Assembly (NCBI RefSeq): GCF_030063475.1
Contig: NZ_JASIRT010000039.1
Coordinates: forward strand, 1-45,624
Source: Roseomonas sp. E05
GTDB lineage: Bacteria; Pseudomonadota; Alphaproteobacteria; Acetobacterales; Acetobacteraceae
DNA: 45,624 nucleotides
Reading direction: 5' to 3'
The stretch's first letter is position 1. Each line of letters opens with the position of its first letter. The translations under genes were made by a program, and so were the position numbers. Of this stretch, positions 1-8,662 are shown one piece after another. The notes under the pieces are model-generated. The model was not told the DNA's origin. It saw only the letters and a program-made list of their open reading frames with translations, and made no database searches.

Positions 1-90
1 TTCGCCATCCACGCCGCCGATGGCTCCACCGACCACCTCACCCTCCACGGCGTCACCAGCCTCGCCACCACCGACTATCTCTTCGCCTGA
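1..90 (+). CDS. C-terminus of probable RTX/type I-secreted protein (partial)
   Basis: An open frame enters from the left edge and ends at TGA 88-90, giving 29 residues. The tail has the pattern D-x-L-T-L-x-G-V-x-S-L followed by a final D-Y-L-F-A. That resembles the extreme C-terminus of haemolysin-type calcium-binding (RTX) and serralysin-like proteins, where a short terminal acidic-hydrophobic motif is the type I secretion signal. Only the tail is visible, so the enzymatic or structural role cannot be told. A double hairpin terminator follows within 10 bases, which supports this as a true gene end. Confidence 0.5.
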   Translation, partial: FAIHAADGSTDHLTLHGVTSLATTDYLFA

Positions 91-95
91 CAAAC

Positions 96-156
96 GCCCC
101 CGCCCACTCAGGCGGGGGCTGCAGCCCCCCCGGAAGCGCTGGGAGCTTCCGGGGGG
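96..156 (+). terminator. Tandem hairpin terminator
   Basis: Two perfect hairpins follow the stop at 90. The first pairs 96-104 with 111-119 (9 bp, 6-base loop). The second pairs 126-137 with 145-156 (12 bp, 7-base loop) and is followed by TT then a CTTT patch. The T tract is poor, as is usual in very GC-rich genomes. Expected to end the upstream transcript. Confidence 0.7.
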
Positions 157-159
157 TTC

Positions 160-997
160 GCTTTGATCACTGCGCCGCGCGGAGATTGCTGGCGGCGCGG
201 AGGCACACGGGCCCGTCCCCCCCCCATGGCCGCGACGATGGCCCGCCTGCCCGGCTGTGGTCCCGGGGCGGACATGGCGCGGCGGACCGTCACATGCGCT
301 GCTTTGCGCACTTCTCCTGCCGGTGCCGGGGCGAAGGAACTGCGTATCCGGCCCGCCCCAGGCACGCCCCGGCCGCTGGTGGTCAGACGCCGAGGCCGCC
401 GACGCCGCGCCTCAGAAGAGGATCGCGCCGGGACGCGGGGCAGCCCCGAGCATCCGCAGTGGCGGACAGCGTCGCGCCCCGGGCGAGGCGGCTGCGCGAG
501 AAGTCTTCCCGCTGCCTCCCGCAGCGCCATGGCCTGGGCATGGTGGGCCCCGCGTGCCGGCAGGGCTGCCCTCCCAGCCGAGGGGACGTCCAGGGAAGGC
601 TGCGCCAGGACCTGCTCGGCCTCCTCGATCTGCCGGCAATGGCGGCCCCCGGCCTGCCAGGCGCTCCGCGTGATGAAGGGGGGCGCAAAGAGGGATGAGA
701 GCAGGGGGGTATCTGCTCCCATCCCTCTGAGAGGGTCCTCATCGGAAGACGTGGAAATGTGGCCAACCGGGGGAGACGGCCATCCCTCGCAAAAGGTTTA
801 CGGGATGTCGCGACATCCCGGCAATCCCCTGCGCAAGGGTTCTATGCTGTCTGCAAATCCTCCGGATTTCTCATCTCTGCCGGGAGGCGGAACGCCGATT
901 TGCACGTTGCAGCCTATAAGAATGGCGACGCTCTGTCGGACACTTCCCGGAAAAAGATATGTCCAGAATCCAATCACAACCTGAAATTGCGTATTCC
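160..997. other. Gene-poor interval, nothing recognisable
   Basis: About 840 bases lie between two gene 3' ends. Long open frames occur on both strands, as expected in this base composition, but their translations are Arg/Pro/Ala-rich, lack domain patterns and overlap each other, so I do not call them. GC falls towards the right end (about 830-1000). The one clear structure is a 20-base perfect palindrome at 801-820. It may be decayed accessory DNA or hold an RNA I cannot recognise. Confidence 0.5.
801..820. repeat. 20-base perfect palindrome
   Basis: The sequence cgggatgtcg is followed directly by its exact reverse complement. There is no loop and no following T tract, so it suits a dyad protein-binding site better than a terminator. 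No gene starts nearby on either strand, so its target is unclear. Confidence 0.55.
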
Positions 998-1366
998 TCA
1001 GGCCTGATGCTCGCGCAAGGCGCGTTGCAGCGCGGCCTTGTCCATGTGCGAGCGGCCGGGAATCTGCGCCTTCTGAGCGCGCCGATAGAGTTCCGCGCGC
1101 GTGGTATCGTCCAGCTGGCTCATCCCCTCCTTCTGGGCCTGCGCGGTGCGGCCTTCCCGTTCCTTCCGCTTCGTCTCCCGCAGCTTCTTGCGATTCTCCT
1201 TGGGCGACTGCTGGTTCGAGGCGCCGGCCTCGCTGAGCGCGATGGCAATCGCCTGCTTCGGGTTCCTGACCTTGCCGCCCTGGCCGCGCTCCAGCTCGCC
1301 CTGCTTGTACTCATGCATGACGCGCGCGACGGTTTCCTTCTGCGCCTTGCTTTGCCTGGCTGCCAT
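998..1366 (-). CDS. DUF6496-like small basic protein
   Basis: A 122-residue, strongly basic, hydrophilic protein. Residues about 8-60 carry the pattern K-E-T-V-x-R-V-M-H-E-x-K-x-G-E-L, then G-K-V[14 protein letters not shown], which I recognise from the DUF6496 family of small alphaproteobacterial proteins. The C-terminal third (R-A-E-L-Y-R-R-A-Q, then I-P-G-R-S-x-M-x-K-A-x-L) resembles a Rho-N/SAP-like helical segment that often binds nucleic acid. No signal peptide or membrane segment is seen. The ATG at 1366 has AAGG seven bases upstream. It is divergent from paoA, with a 174-base shared gap. Function is unknown; a DNA- or RNA-associated role is inference from charge and the C-terminal motif. 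Confidence 0.8.
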   Translation of the reverse strand: MAARQSKAQKETVARVMHEYKQGELERGQGGKVRNPKQAIAIALSEAGASNQQSPKENRKKLRETKRKEREGRTAQAQKEGMSQLDDTTRAELYRRAQKAQIPGRSHMDKAALQRALREHQA

Positions 1367-1540
1367 CTGATGCCTTCCCCTCGGGCCTGCGAACGGACCA
1401 TCGCCTTGAACGGCCCGCGCGCGCCGGAGTTCCCACGCCGGCTCCCGCAGGCCGGAATCGCCGCCGCCCTGCAACCCGAACTGGCGGACAGGTTTTCCCT
1501 GTCGCACGATCCCCGCACCCCTGCAGCCCAGGACGTCACA

Positions 1541-2083
1541 ATGCCTGTCAATCCAGCCACGCCTGGAGTGGCCGCTGCCCCGTCGGCAGGGTCCTCTCCC
1601 GTCGCGCACCATACTATCACGCTGACCGTCAATGGCACGCAGCGGCGGATGGAGGTCGCGCCCTGGACCACCCTGCTCGACCTGCTGCGCGAACAGATGG
1701 AACTCACCGGAACCAAGAAGGGCTGCGACCACGGCCAATGCGGCGCCTGCACCGTGCTGGTGAACGGTCAGCGCATCAATTCCTGCCTTGCGCTCGCGGT
1801 GAGCAAGGACGGCGCCGAGGTGGTGACGGTGGAGGGCCTGGCGATGGATGGCACGCTGCATCCCGTGCAGGCCGCCTTCATCGAGCAGGACGCCTTCCAG
1901 TGCGGCTATTGCACGCCCGGGCAGATCTGCTCCGCCGTCGGGTTGCTGAAGGAGGGACACGCACGGAACGCCGACGAGATCCGCGAACTGATGAGCGGCA
2001 ATATCTGCCGCTGCGGCGCCTATCCGAACATCGTCGCCGCCATCGAGCAGGCGATGCAGCAGGCCGGAGGTTCCGCGCGATGA
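1541..2083 (+). CDS. paoA: Aldehyde oxidoreductase 2Fe-2S subunit, PaoA-like
   Basis: The 180-residue electron-transfer subunit of a molybdenum hydroxylase of the PaoABC (YagTSR) type. The plant-type cluster is bound by C62, C67, C70 and C82 (motif [10 protein letters not shown]). The second cluster is bound by C121, C124, C156 and C158 (C-G-Y-C-T-P-G and C-R-C-G-A). Electrons pass from the Mo site through both clusters to FAD in PaoB. The chosen ATG has AGGA seven bases upstream; the frame is open far upstream, but that part looks non-coding. E. coli PaoA carries a Tat signal; here the N-terminal 25 residues are Ala/Pro-rich without twin arginine, so this enzyme is predicted to be cytoplasmic. 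The TGA overlaps the ATG of paoB. Confidence 0.9.
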   Translation: MPVNPATPGVAAAPSAGSSPVAHHTITLTVNGTQRRMEVAPWTTLLDLLREQMELTGTKKGCDHGQCGACTVLVNGQRINSCLALAVSKDGAEVVTVEGLAMDGTLHPVQAAFIEQDAFQCGYCTPGQICSAVGLLKEGHARNADEIRELMSGNICRCGAYPNIVAAIEQAMQQAGGSAR

Positions 2084-3096
2084 TCCGCTTCTCCTATTCA
2101 CGCCCCGGCGCGGTGGGGGAGGCGGTGCAGGCGGTCCAGGCCGATGCGGGCGCCAAGTTCATTGCTGGCGGCACCAACCTCGTCGACCTGATGAAGTACG
2201 ATGTCGAGCGCCCGCGCCGTCTGGTGGATGTCGGCGCCCTGCCGGGCCTCGACCGCATCGAGGAGGCTGATGGCGGGCTGCGCATCGGCGCGCTGGTCAC
2301 CAATTCCGCGCTCGCCTACGATGCGCGCATCGAGCAGCGCTACCCGCTGCTGGCCCGCGCCATCCTCTCCGGCGCCTCGCCGCAGCTGCGCAACGCTGCG
2401 ACCACCGGCGGCAATCTGCTGCAACGCACCCGCTGCTACTATTTCTATGACACCGGCACGCCCTGCAACAAGCGCGAGCCCGGCACCGGCTGCCCGGCGA
2501 TCAACGGCGTCAACCGCATCCACGCCATCCTCGGCACCAGCGAGCACTGCATCGCCACCCATCCCTCCGACATGTGCGTGGCGCTGGCGGCGCTGGAGGC
2601 GACGGTCGAGGTCACCGGCCCGCAGGGCGAGCGCAGCATTGCCTTCGCCGATTTCCACCGCCTGCCCGGCGAGCATCCGGAGATCGACACCACCCTCGCC
2701 CCCGACGAGATCATCACCGCCGTCCGGCTGCCGCCCCAGGGCTTCGCGACGCACCACACCTATCTCAAGCTGCGCGACCGCCAGTCCTACGCCTTCGCGC
2801 TGGTTTCCGTCGCCGCGGTGCTGGAGATGGAGGGCGACACCATCCGCGAGGCGCGGCTCGCCCTCGGCGGCGTGGCGCACAAGCCCTGGCGCGATCCCGC
2901 GGCCGAGGCGCTGCTGCGCGGCGGCCCTGCCACGCGCGAGCGCTTCGCCGAGGCCGCGGCGCTGATCCTGCAGGCCGCCAGAGGCTATGGCGACAACAGC
3001 TTCAAGATCGAGTTGGCGCGCCGCGCCATCGTCCGCGCGCTGTCGCAGGCCGCCGCCGGCACGCCGCAGCCCGTTGCCGACAAGCGCATCGCCTGA
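2080..3096 (+). CDS. paoB: Aldehyde oxidoreductase FAD subunit, PaoB-like
   Basis: A 338-residue FAD-binding subunit of the CoxM/XDH-B type. The FAD pyrophosphate loop is seen as A-G-G-T-N-L (29-34) and the second flavin motif as A-T-T-G-G-N (107-112). An insertion carries C119, C129, C138 and C157. This matches the extra [4Fe-4S] cluster that sets PaoB-type subunits apart from ordinary xanthine dehydrogenase FAD subunits. The ATG overlaps the paoA stop (ATGA), so the two are probably translationally coupled. It ends ten bases before paoC. Expected to pass electrons to an acceptor other than NAD, as in the PaoABC family; that part is inference. Confidence 0.9.
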   Translation: MIRFSYSRPGAVGEAVQAVQADAGAKFIAGGTNLVDLMKYDVERPRRLVDVGALPGLDRIEEADGGLRIGALVTNSALAYDARIEQRYPLLARAILSGASPQLRNAATTGGNLLQRTRCYYFYDTGTPCNKREPGTGCPAINGVNRIHAILGTSEHCIATHPSDMCVALAALEATVEVTGPQGERSIAFADFHRLPGEHPEIDTTLAPDEIITAVRLPPQGFATHHTYLKLRDRQSYAFALVSVAAVLEMEGDTIREARLALGGVAHKPWRDPAAEALLRGGPATRERFAEAAALILQAARGYGDNSFKIELARRAIVRALSQAAAGTPQPVADKRIA

Positions 3097-3106
3097 AGGG
3101 GCCGTC

Positions 3107-5344
3107 ATGCCGAACAACGAAACCCATTTCGGTGCCCCGCGCAGCCGCGTGGATGGCCGGCTGAAGGTCACCGGTGCCGCCAAATACGCCGGCGAGTTCA
3201 TCGCCCCCGACCTCGCCCACGGCTATGTCGTCTCCGGCGCCATCGCCAAGGGCCGCATCGCCGCCATCGACACCGCCGAGGCCGAGAAGGTGCCCGGCGT
3301 GCTGCGCATCTTCACCCACCGGAACCGCCCGACGACCGCCTGGCTAAACCGCAGCTATCGTGACGCGGTGGCGCCGCCCGGCGCTCCCTTCCGCCCGCTC
3401 TACGACGAGAACATCGTCTACAGCGGACAGCCGGTGGCGCTGGTGGTGGCGGAAAGCTTCGAGGCGGCGCGTGACGCGGCGGCCCTGGTGCGCGTCACCT
3501 ATGAGAGCGCACCGCACGAGACCAATCTGCGCAACAGGCTCGCCGAGGCCTATGTGCCGCCGAAGGAGCGCGCCGGCATCGACCCGCCTCCCAATCCGCG
3601 CGGCGATGCCGGTGCTGCCTATGCCGCCGCTCCGGCCAAGGTGGAGAGCGGCTATCACGTCGCGCCCGAGCACCACAACCCGATGGAGCCGCACGCCAGC
3701 ACCGTGGTCTGGGAGGGTGACGGCAAGCTCATCATCCACGACAAGATCCAGGGTGCGCAGAACACCCACGACTATGTCACCAGCGTGTTCAGCCTGCCGC
3801 AGAAGGACGTGCGCGTCCTCTCGCCCTTCGTCGGCGGCGCCTTCGGCTCCGGCCTGCGCCCGCAGTACCAGCTCTTCCTCGCCGTCATGGCCAGCCTGGA
3901 GCTGAAGCGCTCGGTGCGCGTGGTGCTGACGCGCGACCAGATGTTCACCTTCGGCTACCGCCCCGACACGATCCAGACACTGGCGCTCGGCGCGAACCCG
4001 GACGGGCGCCTGCAGGCCATCCGCCATGAGGCCATCGCCGGCACCTCGCCCTTCGAGGACTACCAGGAAGTCGTGGTGAACTGGTCCGGCCTCGCCTACC
4101 ACTGCGACAATGTGGACCTGAAGTACAGGCTGGCGAAGATCGACACCTATACGCCGCTCGACATGCGCGCGCCGGGCGCGCCGCTCGGCATGTTCGCGCT
4201 GGAGTCCGGCATGGACGAACTGGCCCATGCCCTGAAGCTGGACCCGCTGGAACTGCGCCTGCGCAACTATGCCGAGATGGACCAGAACACCGGCAAGCAG
4301 TTCAGCAGCAAGGAACTGCGCGCCGCCTACCAGCTTGGCGCCGAGCGCTTCGGCTGGGCGAGGCGGAACCCGGCGCCGCGCTCGATGCGTGAGGGCCATG
4401 AGCTGATCGGCTGGGGCATGGCGACCGGCGTCTGGGAAGCCGGGATGCAGCAGGCCAGCGCCCGCGCCACCCTGACCGCCGATGGCAGGCTGGAGGTGGC
4501 GACGGCCACCGCCGATATCGGCACCGGCACCTACACCATCCTGACGCAGATCGGCGCCGACGCGTTCGGCCTGCGCATGGAGGATGTCACGGCGCGGATC
4601 GGCGATTCCTCGCTGCCCGCCTCGCCGATCGAGGGCGGCTCCTGGACGGCGGCTTCCGCCGGCTCGGCGGTGCAGGCGGCCTGCTACGCCGTGCGCGAGA
4701 CGCTGTTCAGATACGCGCGCCGGATGGAGAACTCGCCGCTGGCCAATGCCGATTCCGACCATGTCCTCTTTGCCGAGGGCCGCATCGCGCTGCTGAACGA
4801 TCCCTCCCGCTTCGTCACCATCGCCGACGCCATGCGCGCCGGCGGGGTGGACCGCATCGAGCAGGAGGAAACCACCGCGCCGGACAAGGGCGCGCTGTCC
4901 AGGTTTTCGCCCTACACCCATGCCGCCGTCTTCGTGGAGGTGCGGGTGGACGAGGAACTCGGCGCTGTCCGCGTGACGCGCGTGGTGGATGCCATCGCGG
5001 CGGGCCGGATCATCAACCCCAAGACCGCGCGCTCCCAGATCATCGGCGGCGTGGTCTTCGGCCTCGGCATGGCGCTGACCGAGGAGAGCATGCTGGACCA
5101 CCGCCTCGGCCGCTTCATGAACCACAATCTGGCCGAGTACCATGTGCCCGCGAATGCCGATATCCGCGAGATCGACGTTCTCTTCGTTGAGGAGGATGAG
5201 AACCGGACGAACCCGCTGGGCGTGAAGGGCCTCGGCGAGATCGGCATCGTCGGCACGGCGGCGGCGGTGGCCAATGCCGTGTTCCATGCCACCGGCAAGC
5301 GCATCCGGGAACTGCCGATCACCATTGATAAGCTGCTCGACTGA
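3107..5344 (+). CDS. paoC: Aldehyde oxidoreductase Mo-cofactor subunit, PaoC-like
   Basis: The 745-residue catalytic subunit, close to the length of E. coli PaoC (about 730). The N-terminal part is the a/b-hammerhead domain (about 10-130); the rest is the two-part molybdopterin-binding domain. F-V-G-G-A-F-G-S-G around 245 is the first Mo-pterin contact region. The catalytic base is E711 in G-L-G-E-I-G near the C-terminus. It oxidises aldehydes to carboxylic acids, probably with a broad aromatic range. It is the last gene of paoABC; the maturation chaperone PaoD (XdhC family) is not in the window, so it must be encoded elsewhere. A palindromic intergenic repeat follows about 37 bases after the stop. 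Confidence 0.92.
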   Translation: MPNNETHFGAPRSRVDGRLKVTGAAKYAGEFIAPDLAHGYVVSGAIAKGRIAAIDTAEAEKVPGVLRIFTHRNRPTTAWLNRSYRDAVAPPGAPFRPLYDENIVYSGQPVALVVAESFEAARDAAALVRVTYESAPHETNLRNRLAEAYVPPKERAGIDPPPNPRGDAGAAYAAAPAKVESGYHVAPEHHNPMEPHASTVVWEGDGKLIIHDKIQGAQNTHDYVTSVFSLPQKDVRVLSPFVGGAFGSGLRPQYQLFLAVMASLELKRSVRVVLTRDQMFTFGYRPDTIQTLALGANPDGRLQAIRHEAIAGTSPFEDYQEVVVNWSGLAYHCDNVDLKYRLAKIDTYTPLDMRAPGAPLGMFALESGMDELAHALKLDPLELRLRNYAEMDQNTGKQFSSKELRAAYQLGAERFGWARRNPAPRSMREGHELIGWGMATGVWEAGMQQASARATLTADGRLEVATATADIGTGTYTILTQIGADAFGLRMEDVTARIGDSSLPASPIEGGSWTAASAGSAVQAACYAVRETLFRYARRMENSPLANADSDHVLFAEGRIALLNDPSRFVTIADAMRAGGVDRIEQEETTAPDKGALSRFSPYTHAAVFVEVRVDEELGAVRVTRVVDAIAAGRIINPKTARSQIIGGVVFGLGMALTEESMLDHRLGRFMNHNLAEYHVPANADIREIDVLFVEEDENRTNPLGVKGLGEIGIVGTAAAVANAVFHATGKRIRELPITIDKLLD

Positions 5345-5380
5345 GGCGGGGGCAGCCGCGCTTCACAGACCCCGCGAGTC

Positions 5381-5415
5381 CTGGGGGAATTCATTCCCCG
5401 GGCCTTTGTCCCGGG
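5381..5415. repeat. Intergenic palindromic repeat, copy 1
   Basis: The core GGGGAAT-TC-ATTCCCC (5384-5399) is followed by a G/C block ending in gtcccggg. The same core and flank recur near 28155-28195, and related cores occur at 39841-39860 and 41291-41310. It lies between paoC and hpnA, on the strand of both, so it could also act as a transcript-end structure. Confidence 0.6.
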
Positions 5416-5545
5416 CCGCCGGAACCTGGTGGCGGCACCGCTTTGCGGGGCCCCGCCGCGCGATGTCCTTCACAGATTCGGGAGTCGACCATCCCCTGCG
5501 CTGGCGGGCTGCCCCGCCCGAGGTCAGAATGGCCGCCCGAGGTCG

Positions 5546-6628
5546 ATGAGGGGATGCGCGACGGACAACGAGCGGAGTTTTTCGTGGGAGCACGGTGCCC
5601 GCACTGCGCCTGGGGCGGCTTTCGCCCTGCGGCCGGGGGATTCCGTGCTGGTCACCGGTGGCTCGGGCTTCCTGGGCTCGGCGGTCGTGCGGGTGCTGGT
5701 CGTCCGCGGGCTCCGCGTGCGCGCGCTCGTCCGTTCCACCAGCCCCGTGGCCAACCTGACGGGGCTGCCCTGCGAGACCGTCCAGGGCGACCTTGAGGAC
5801 CCTGCCTCATTACGGGCCGCACTGCGCGGCGTCCGCTGCCTCGTGCATGTCGCGGCCGATTACCGTCTCTGGGCGCCCGATCCCTCCGTGATCCTGCGCG
5901 TCAATGTCGAGGGCACGCGGGCCCTGATGCGCGCGGCGCTGGCGGCCGGCGTGGAGCGGATCGTCCACACCAGCAGCGTGGCCACCCTGAAGGTCGCCGG
6001 CGCCACCGCGCCCGTGGACGAGACCGCCAGCCAGGCGCCGGAGGAGGCGATCGGCGCCTACAAGCGCAGCAAGACCCTCGCCGAGCAGGTGGTGCGGGAG
6101 ATGGTCGCGCGCGAAGGGCTGCCGGCCGTCATCGTCAATCCCTCCACGCCGATCGGCCCGCGCGACATCCGCCCGACGCCGACCGGCCGCATGATCCTGG
6201 ACGCCGCACGCGGCCGCATCCCCGCCTTCGTGGACACCGGGCTGAACTTCGCCCATGTGGACGACATTGCGCAGGGTCACCTCCTGGCGCTGGAGCGCGG
6301 CCGTCCCGGCGAGCGCTACATCCTCGGCGGCCAGAACCTGCTGTTGCGGGACCTGCTGGCCGAGATCGCGCAGCGCACCGGCCGCCGCCCGCCGCGCGTC
6401 AGGCTGCCGCGCGCGCCGCTCTTCCCCCTGGCCTGGGGCGCCGAGGCGGTGGCGCGGCTCACCGGCAAGGAGCCGCTGCTGACGCGCGACGGGCTGCGCA
6501 TGGCGCGCTACCGGATGTTCTTCACCTCGGCCAAGGCGGAGCGCGAGCTGGGCTACCGCGCGCGTCCCCATGAGGAGGGGGTGGCCGACGCCCTGGCCTG
6601 GTTCCGCAGCGCGGGCTACCTGACATGA
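5546..6628 (+). CDS. hpnA: Hopanoid-associated sugar epimerase HpnA
   Basis: An NAD(P)-dependent epimerase/dehydratase of the extended short-chain dehydrogenase fold, 360 residues from this start. The Rossmann motif is G-G-S-G-F-L-G right after V-L-V-T. The catalytic set appears as T-S-S-V-A and Y-K-R-S-K (YxxxK). HpnA is a standard member of hopanoid loci, and its exact reaction is not firmly settled in the literature I know. The start is uncertain: ATG 5546 gives an N-terminal tail of about 34 residues before the Rossmann strand and has GAGG only three bases away. GTG 5645, with GGGGGA just upstream, would start right at the Rossmann strand and fits the family better in length. The 3' end overlaps hpnB (ATGA). 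Confidence 0.88.
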   Translation: MRGCATDNERSFSWEHGARTAPGAAFALRPGDSVLVTGGSGFLGSAVVRVLVVRGLRVRALVRSTSPVANLTGLPCETVQGDLEDPASLRAALRGVRCLVHVAADYRLWAPDPSVILRVNVEGTRALMRAALAAGVERIVHTSSVATLKVAGATAPVDETASQAPEEAIGAYKRSKTLAEQVVREMVAREGLPAVIVNPSTPIGPRDIRPTPTGRMILDAARGRIPAFVDTGLNFAHVDDIAQGHLLALERGRPGERYILGGQNLLLRDLLAEIAQRTGRRPPRVRLPRAPLFPLAWGAEAVARLTGKEPLLTRDGLRMARYRMFFTSAKAERELGYRARPHEEGVADALAWFRSAGYLT

Positions 6629-7788
6629 CCCTCGGCGCGCTCCCCGGCCTGCTGGCGCTGGCCATCTGGCTCTATCTGCTGCTCGGGCGCGGTGGCTTCT
6701 GGCGGACGCGCCAGCGGGACGACCGCGACAGGCCGCCGGCGCCGGCGCGCTGGCCCGCCGTGATGGCCGTAGTCCCGGCGCGCGACGAGGCGGAGGTGAT
6801 CGCGCGCTCGGTCGGCAGCCTGCTGCGGCAGGACTATCCCGGCGCCTTCCGCGTCGTCCTGGTGGATGACGGCAGCACCGACGGCACGGCCGCGGCCGCG
6901 CGCGCCGCCGCCGAGTCCCTCGGCGCCGGCCACCGCCTCGACATCCTCCCCGGCGCCCCTCTTCCGCGGGGCTGGACCGGCAAGCTCTGGGCCATGCAGC
7001 AGGGCGTGCGCCACGCCGGCGCGGCGGGCGAGCCGCCCGAATACCTCCTGCTGACCGATGCCGATATCGGCCATGCCCCGGACAACCTGCGCGCCCTGGT
7101 GGCACGCGCGGAGCAGGGCGGCTGCGCGCTGGTCTCGCTGATGGCCGAACTCTCCTGCGCCACCCGCGCCGAGCGCTTCCTGATCCCCGCCTTCGTCTTC
7201 TTCTTCCAGATGCTCTACCCCTTCGCCTGGGTGGCGCGGCGGGACCGCGCCCTGGCGGCGGCGGCGGGCGGCTGCATGCTGGCGCGCCGCGCCGCGCTGG
7301 AGGCGGCGGGCGGCATCGCGTCCATCCGCGCCGAGATCATCGACGACTGCGCCCTGGCCCGCCGCCTGAAGGCGCAGGGCCCCATCTGGCTCGGCCTGAC
7401 CCGGCGGGCGGTGAGCCTGCGCCCCTACCAGGGCGTCGCGGAGATCGGCCGGATGGTGTCGCGCTCGGCCTATGCCCAGCTCGGCTATTCGCCGCTGCTG
7501 CTGGCGGGTACGCTGGCCGGCATGGTGCTGACCTATCTCGTGCCGCCGGCCCTGGCGCTCTCCGGAACCGGTCTGGCCCGCCTCCTCGGCCTCGCCGCCT
7601 GGGCGCTGATGGCGCTGGCCTTCCAGCCGATGCTCCGTTTCTACCGCGTCTCGCCGCTCTGGGGGCCCGCCCTGCCGGTGATCGGCGCGGCCTATGCGCT
7701 GTTCACCCTGCACTCCGCGCTGCAGGTCTGGCGCGGGCGCGGCGGCCAGTGGAAGGGCCGCGCACAGGCCATGGCGGGCCGCGCATGA
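6625..7788 (+). CDS. hpnB: Hopene-associated glycosyltransferase HpnB
   Basis: A 387-residue membrane-anchored family 2 glycosyltransferase. A short hydrophobic segment lies at the N-terminus (about 4-22). The GT-A domain follows with V-V-P-A-R-D-E-A, then V-L-V-D-D-G-S-T-D-G and T-D-A-D-I as nucleotide-sugar and metal contacts. A Q-L-G-Y type acceptor region follows, then two to three membrane segments at the C-terminus. It has the family's usual length. The ATG overlaps the hpnA stop and its own TGA overlaps the hpnD ATG, so it sits inside a tightly coupled operon. Presumed to glycosylate a hopanoid or isoprenoid at the cytoplasmic membrane face; the substrate is inferred from context. Confidence 0.93.
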   Translation: MTLGALPGLLALAIWLYLLLGRGGFWRTRQRDDRDRPPAPARWPAVMAVVPARDEAEVIARSVGSLLRQDYPGAFRVVLVDDGSTDGTAAAARAAAESLGAGHRLDILPGAPLPRGWTGKLWAMQQGVRHAGAAGEPPEYLLLTDADIGHAPDNLRALVARAEQGGCALVSLMAELSCATRAERFLIPAFVFFFQMLYPFAWVARRDRALAAAAGGCMLARRAALEAAGGIASIRAEIIDDCALARRLKAQGPIWLGLTRRAVSLRPYQGVAEIGRMVSRSAYAQLGYSPLLLAGTLAGMVLTYLVPPALALSGTGLARLLGLAAWALMALAFQPMLRFYRVSPLWGPALPVIGAAYALFTLHSALQVWRGRGGQWKGRAQAMAGRA

Positions 7789-8660
7789 GCCTCGCGACCC
7801 TCCCCGTGGCCCCTCCTGCGGCCGAGGCCGCCGCCCTCCAGGCGCGGCAATCCGGCAGTTCCTTCTACACGGCGATGCGGCTGATGCCGAAGGCCGAGCG
7901 GGCGGCGATGTTCGCCGTCTATGCCTTCTGCCGGCAGGTGGACGACATCGCCGACGACGCCGCGCGCCCGCGCCCCGAGCGCGCGGCGGCGCTGGACGCC
8001 TGGCGGGCCGACCTCGCCGCCCTCTATGCCGGCCATCCCGCTGACCGTCCTTTTGGCCGCGCCGCCTTCCTGGCGGAGGCGGTGCATCGCTTCGGGCTGC
8101 GGCTGGCGGATTTCCTGGCGGTGATCGATGGCATGGCGATGGACGTGGCGGCCGACATCCGCGCGCCGGACCGTGCGACGCTCGACCTCTACTGCGACCG
8201 CGTGGCCAGCGCCGTCGGCCGCCTCTCCACCCGCATCTTCGGCATGGACCCCGCGCCGGGCGAGGAACTGGCCCACGAGCTCGGCCGCGCGCTGCAACTG
8301 ACCAACATCCTGCGCGACCTCGACGAGGACGCCGCCATCGGCCGTCTCTACCTGCCGCGCGAGCCGTTGCTGGAAACCGGCATCGCCACCACCGAGCCGC
8401 AGGCCGTCATCGCCGACCCGCGCGTGGACCTCGCCTGCCGCCCGCTGGCGGCGCAGGCGCGTGCGCATTTCGCCGCGGCGGAGCGCCTGCTGCGCGCGCG
8501 GCCGCGCGGCCGCCTGCTGGCGCCGCGGCTGATGGCCGCCGTCTACCAGGCCCTGCTGCGGGACATGGAGGCACAGGGCTGGGCACCGCCGCGGCAGCGC
8601 GTGCGGCTTACCAAGCGCCGCCTGCTCTGGATCGTCGCGCAGCGCGGCGTGCTGGGCTGA
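7785..8660 (+). CDS. hpnD: Presqualene diphosphate synthase HpnD
   Basis: A 291-residue trans-isoprenyl diphosphate synthase of the squalene/phytoene synthase family. It condenses two farnesyl diphosphates to presqualene diphosphate. The S-S-F-Y-T-A-M-R-L start and the first Asp-rich motif V-D-D-I-A-D-D are typical of HpnD. The second Asp-rich motif is N-I-L-R-D-L-D-E-D. HpnC, which normally converts presqualene diphosphate onward to hydroxysqualene and is usually the gene just before hpnD, is absent here; hpnB abuts hpnD directly. The protein looks like HpnD, not HpnC, because HpnC has a different, longer lead-in before the first Asp motif. The start ATG overlaps the hpnB stop. Confidence 0.93.
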   Translation: MSLATLPVAPPAAEAAALQARQSGSSFYTAMRLMPKAERAAMFAVYAFCRQVDDIADDAARPRPERAAALDAWRADLAALYAGHPADRPFGRAAFLAEAVHRFGLRLADFLAVIDGMAMDVAADIRAPDRATLDLYCDRVASAVGRLSTRIFGMDPAPGEELAHELGRALQLTNILRDLDEDAAIGRLYLPREPLLETGIATTEPQAVIADPRVDLACRPLAAQARAHFAAAERLLRARPRGRLLAPRLMAAVYQALLRDMEAQGWAPPRQRVRLTKRRLLWIVAQRGVLG

Positions 8661-8662
8661 CC

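Noticed and set aside
163-984. 273-codon open frame at the left end
   Set aside because: Arg/Pro-rich translation without any domain pattern, overlapping open frames on both strands, codon use typical of high-GC chance frames.
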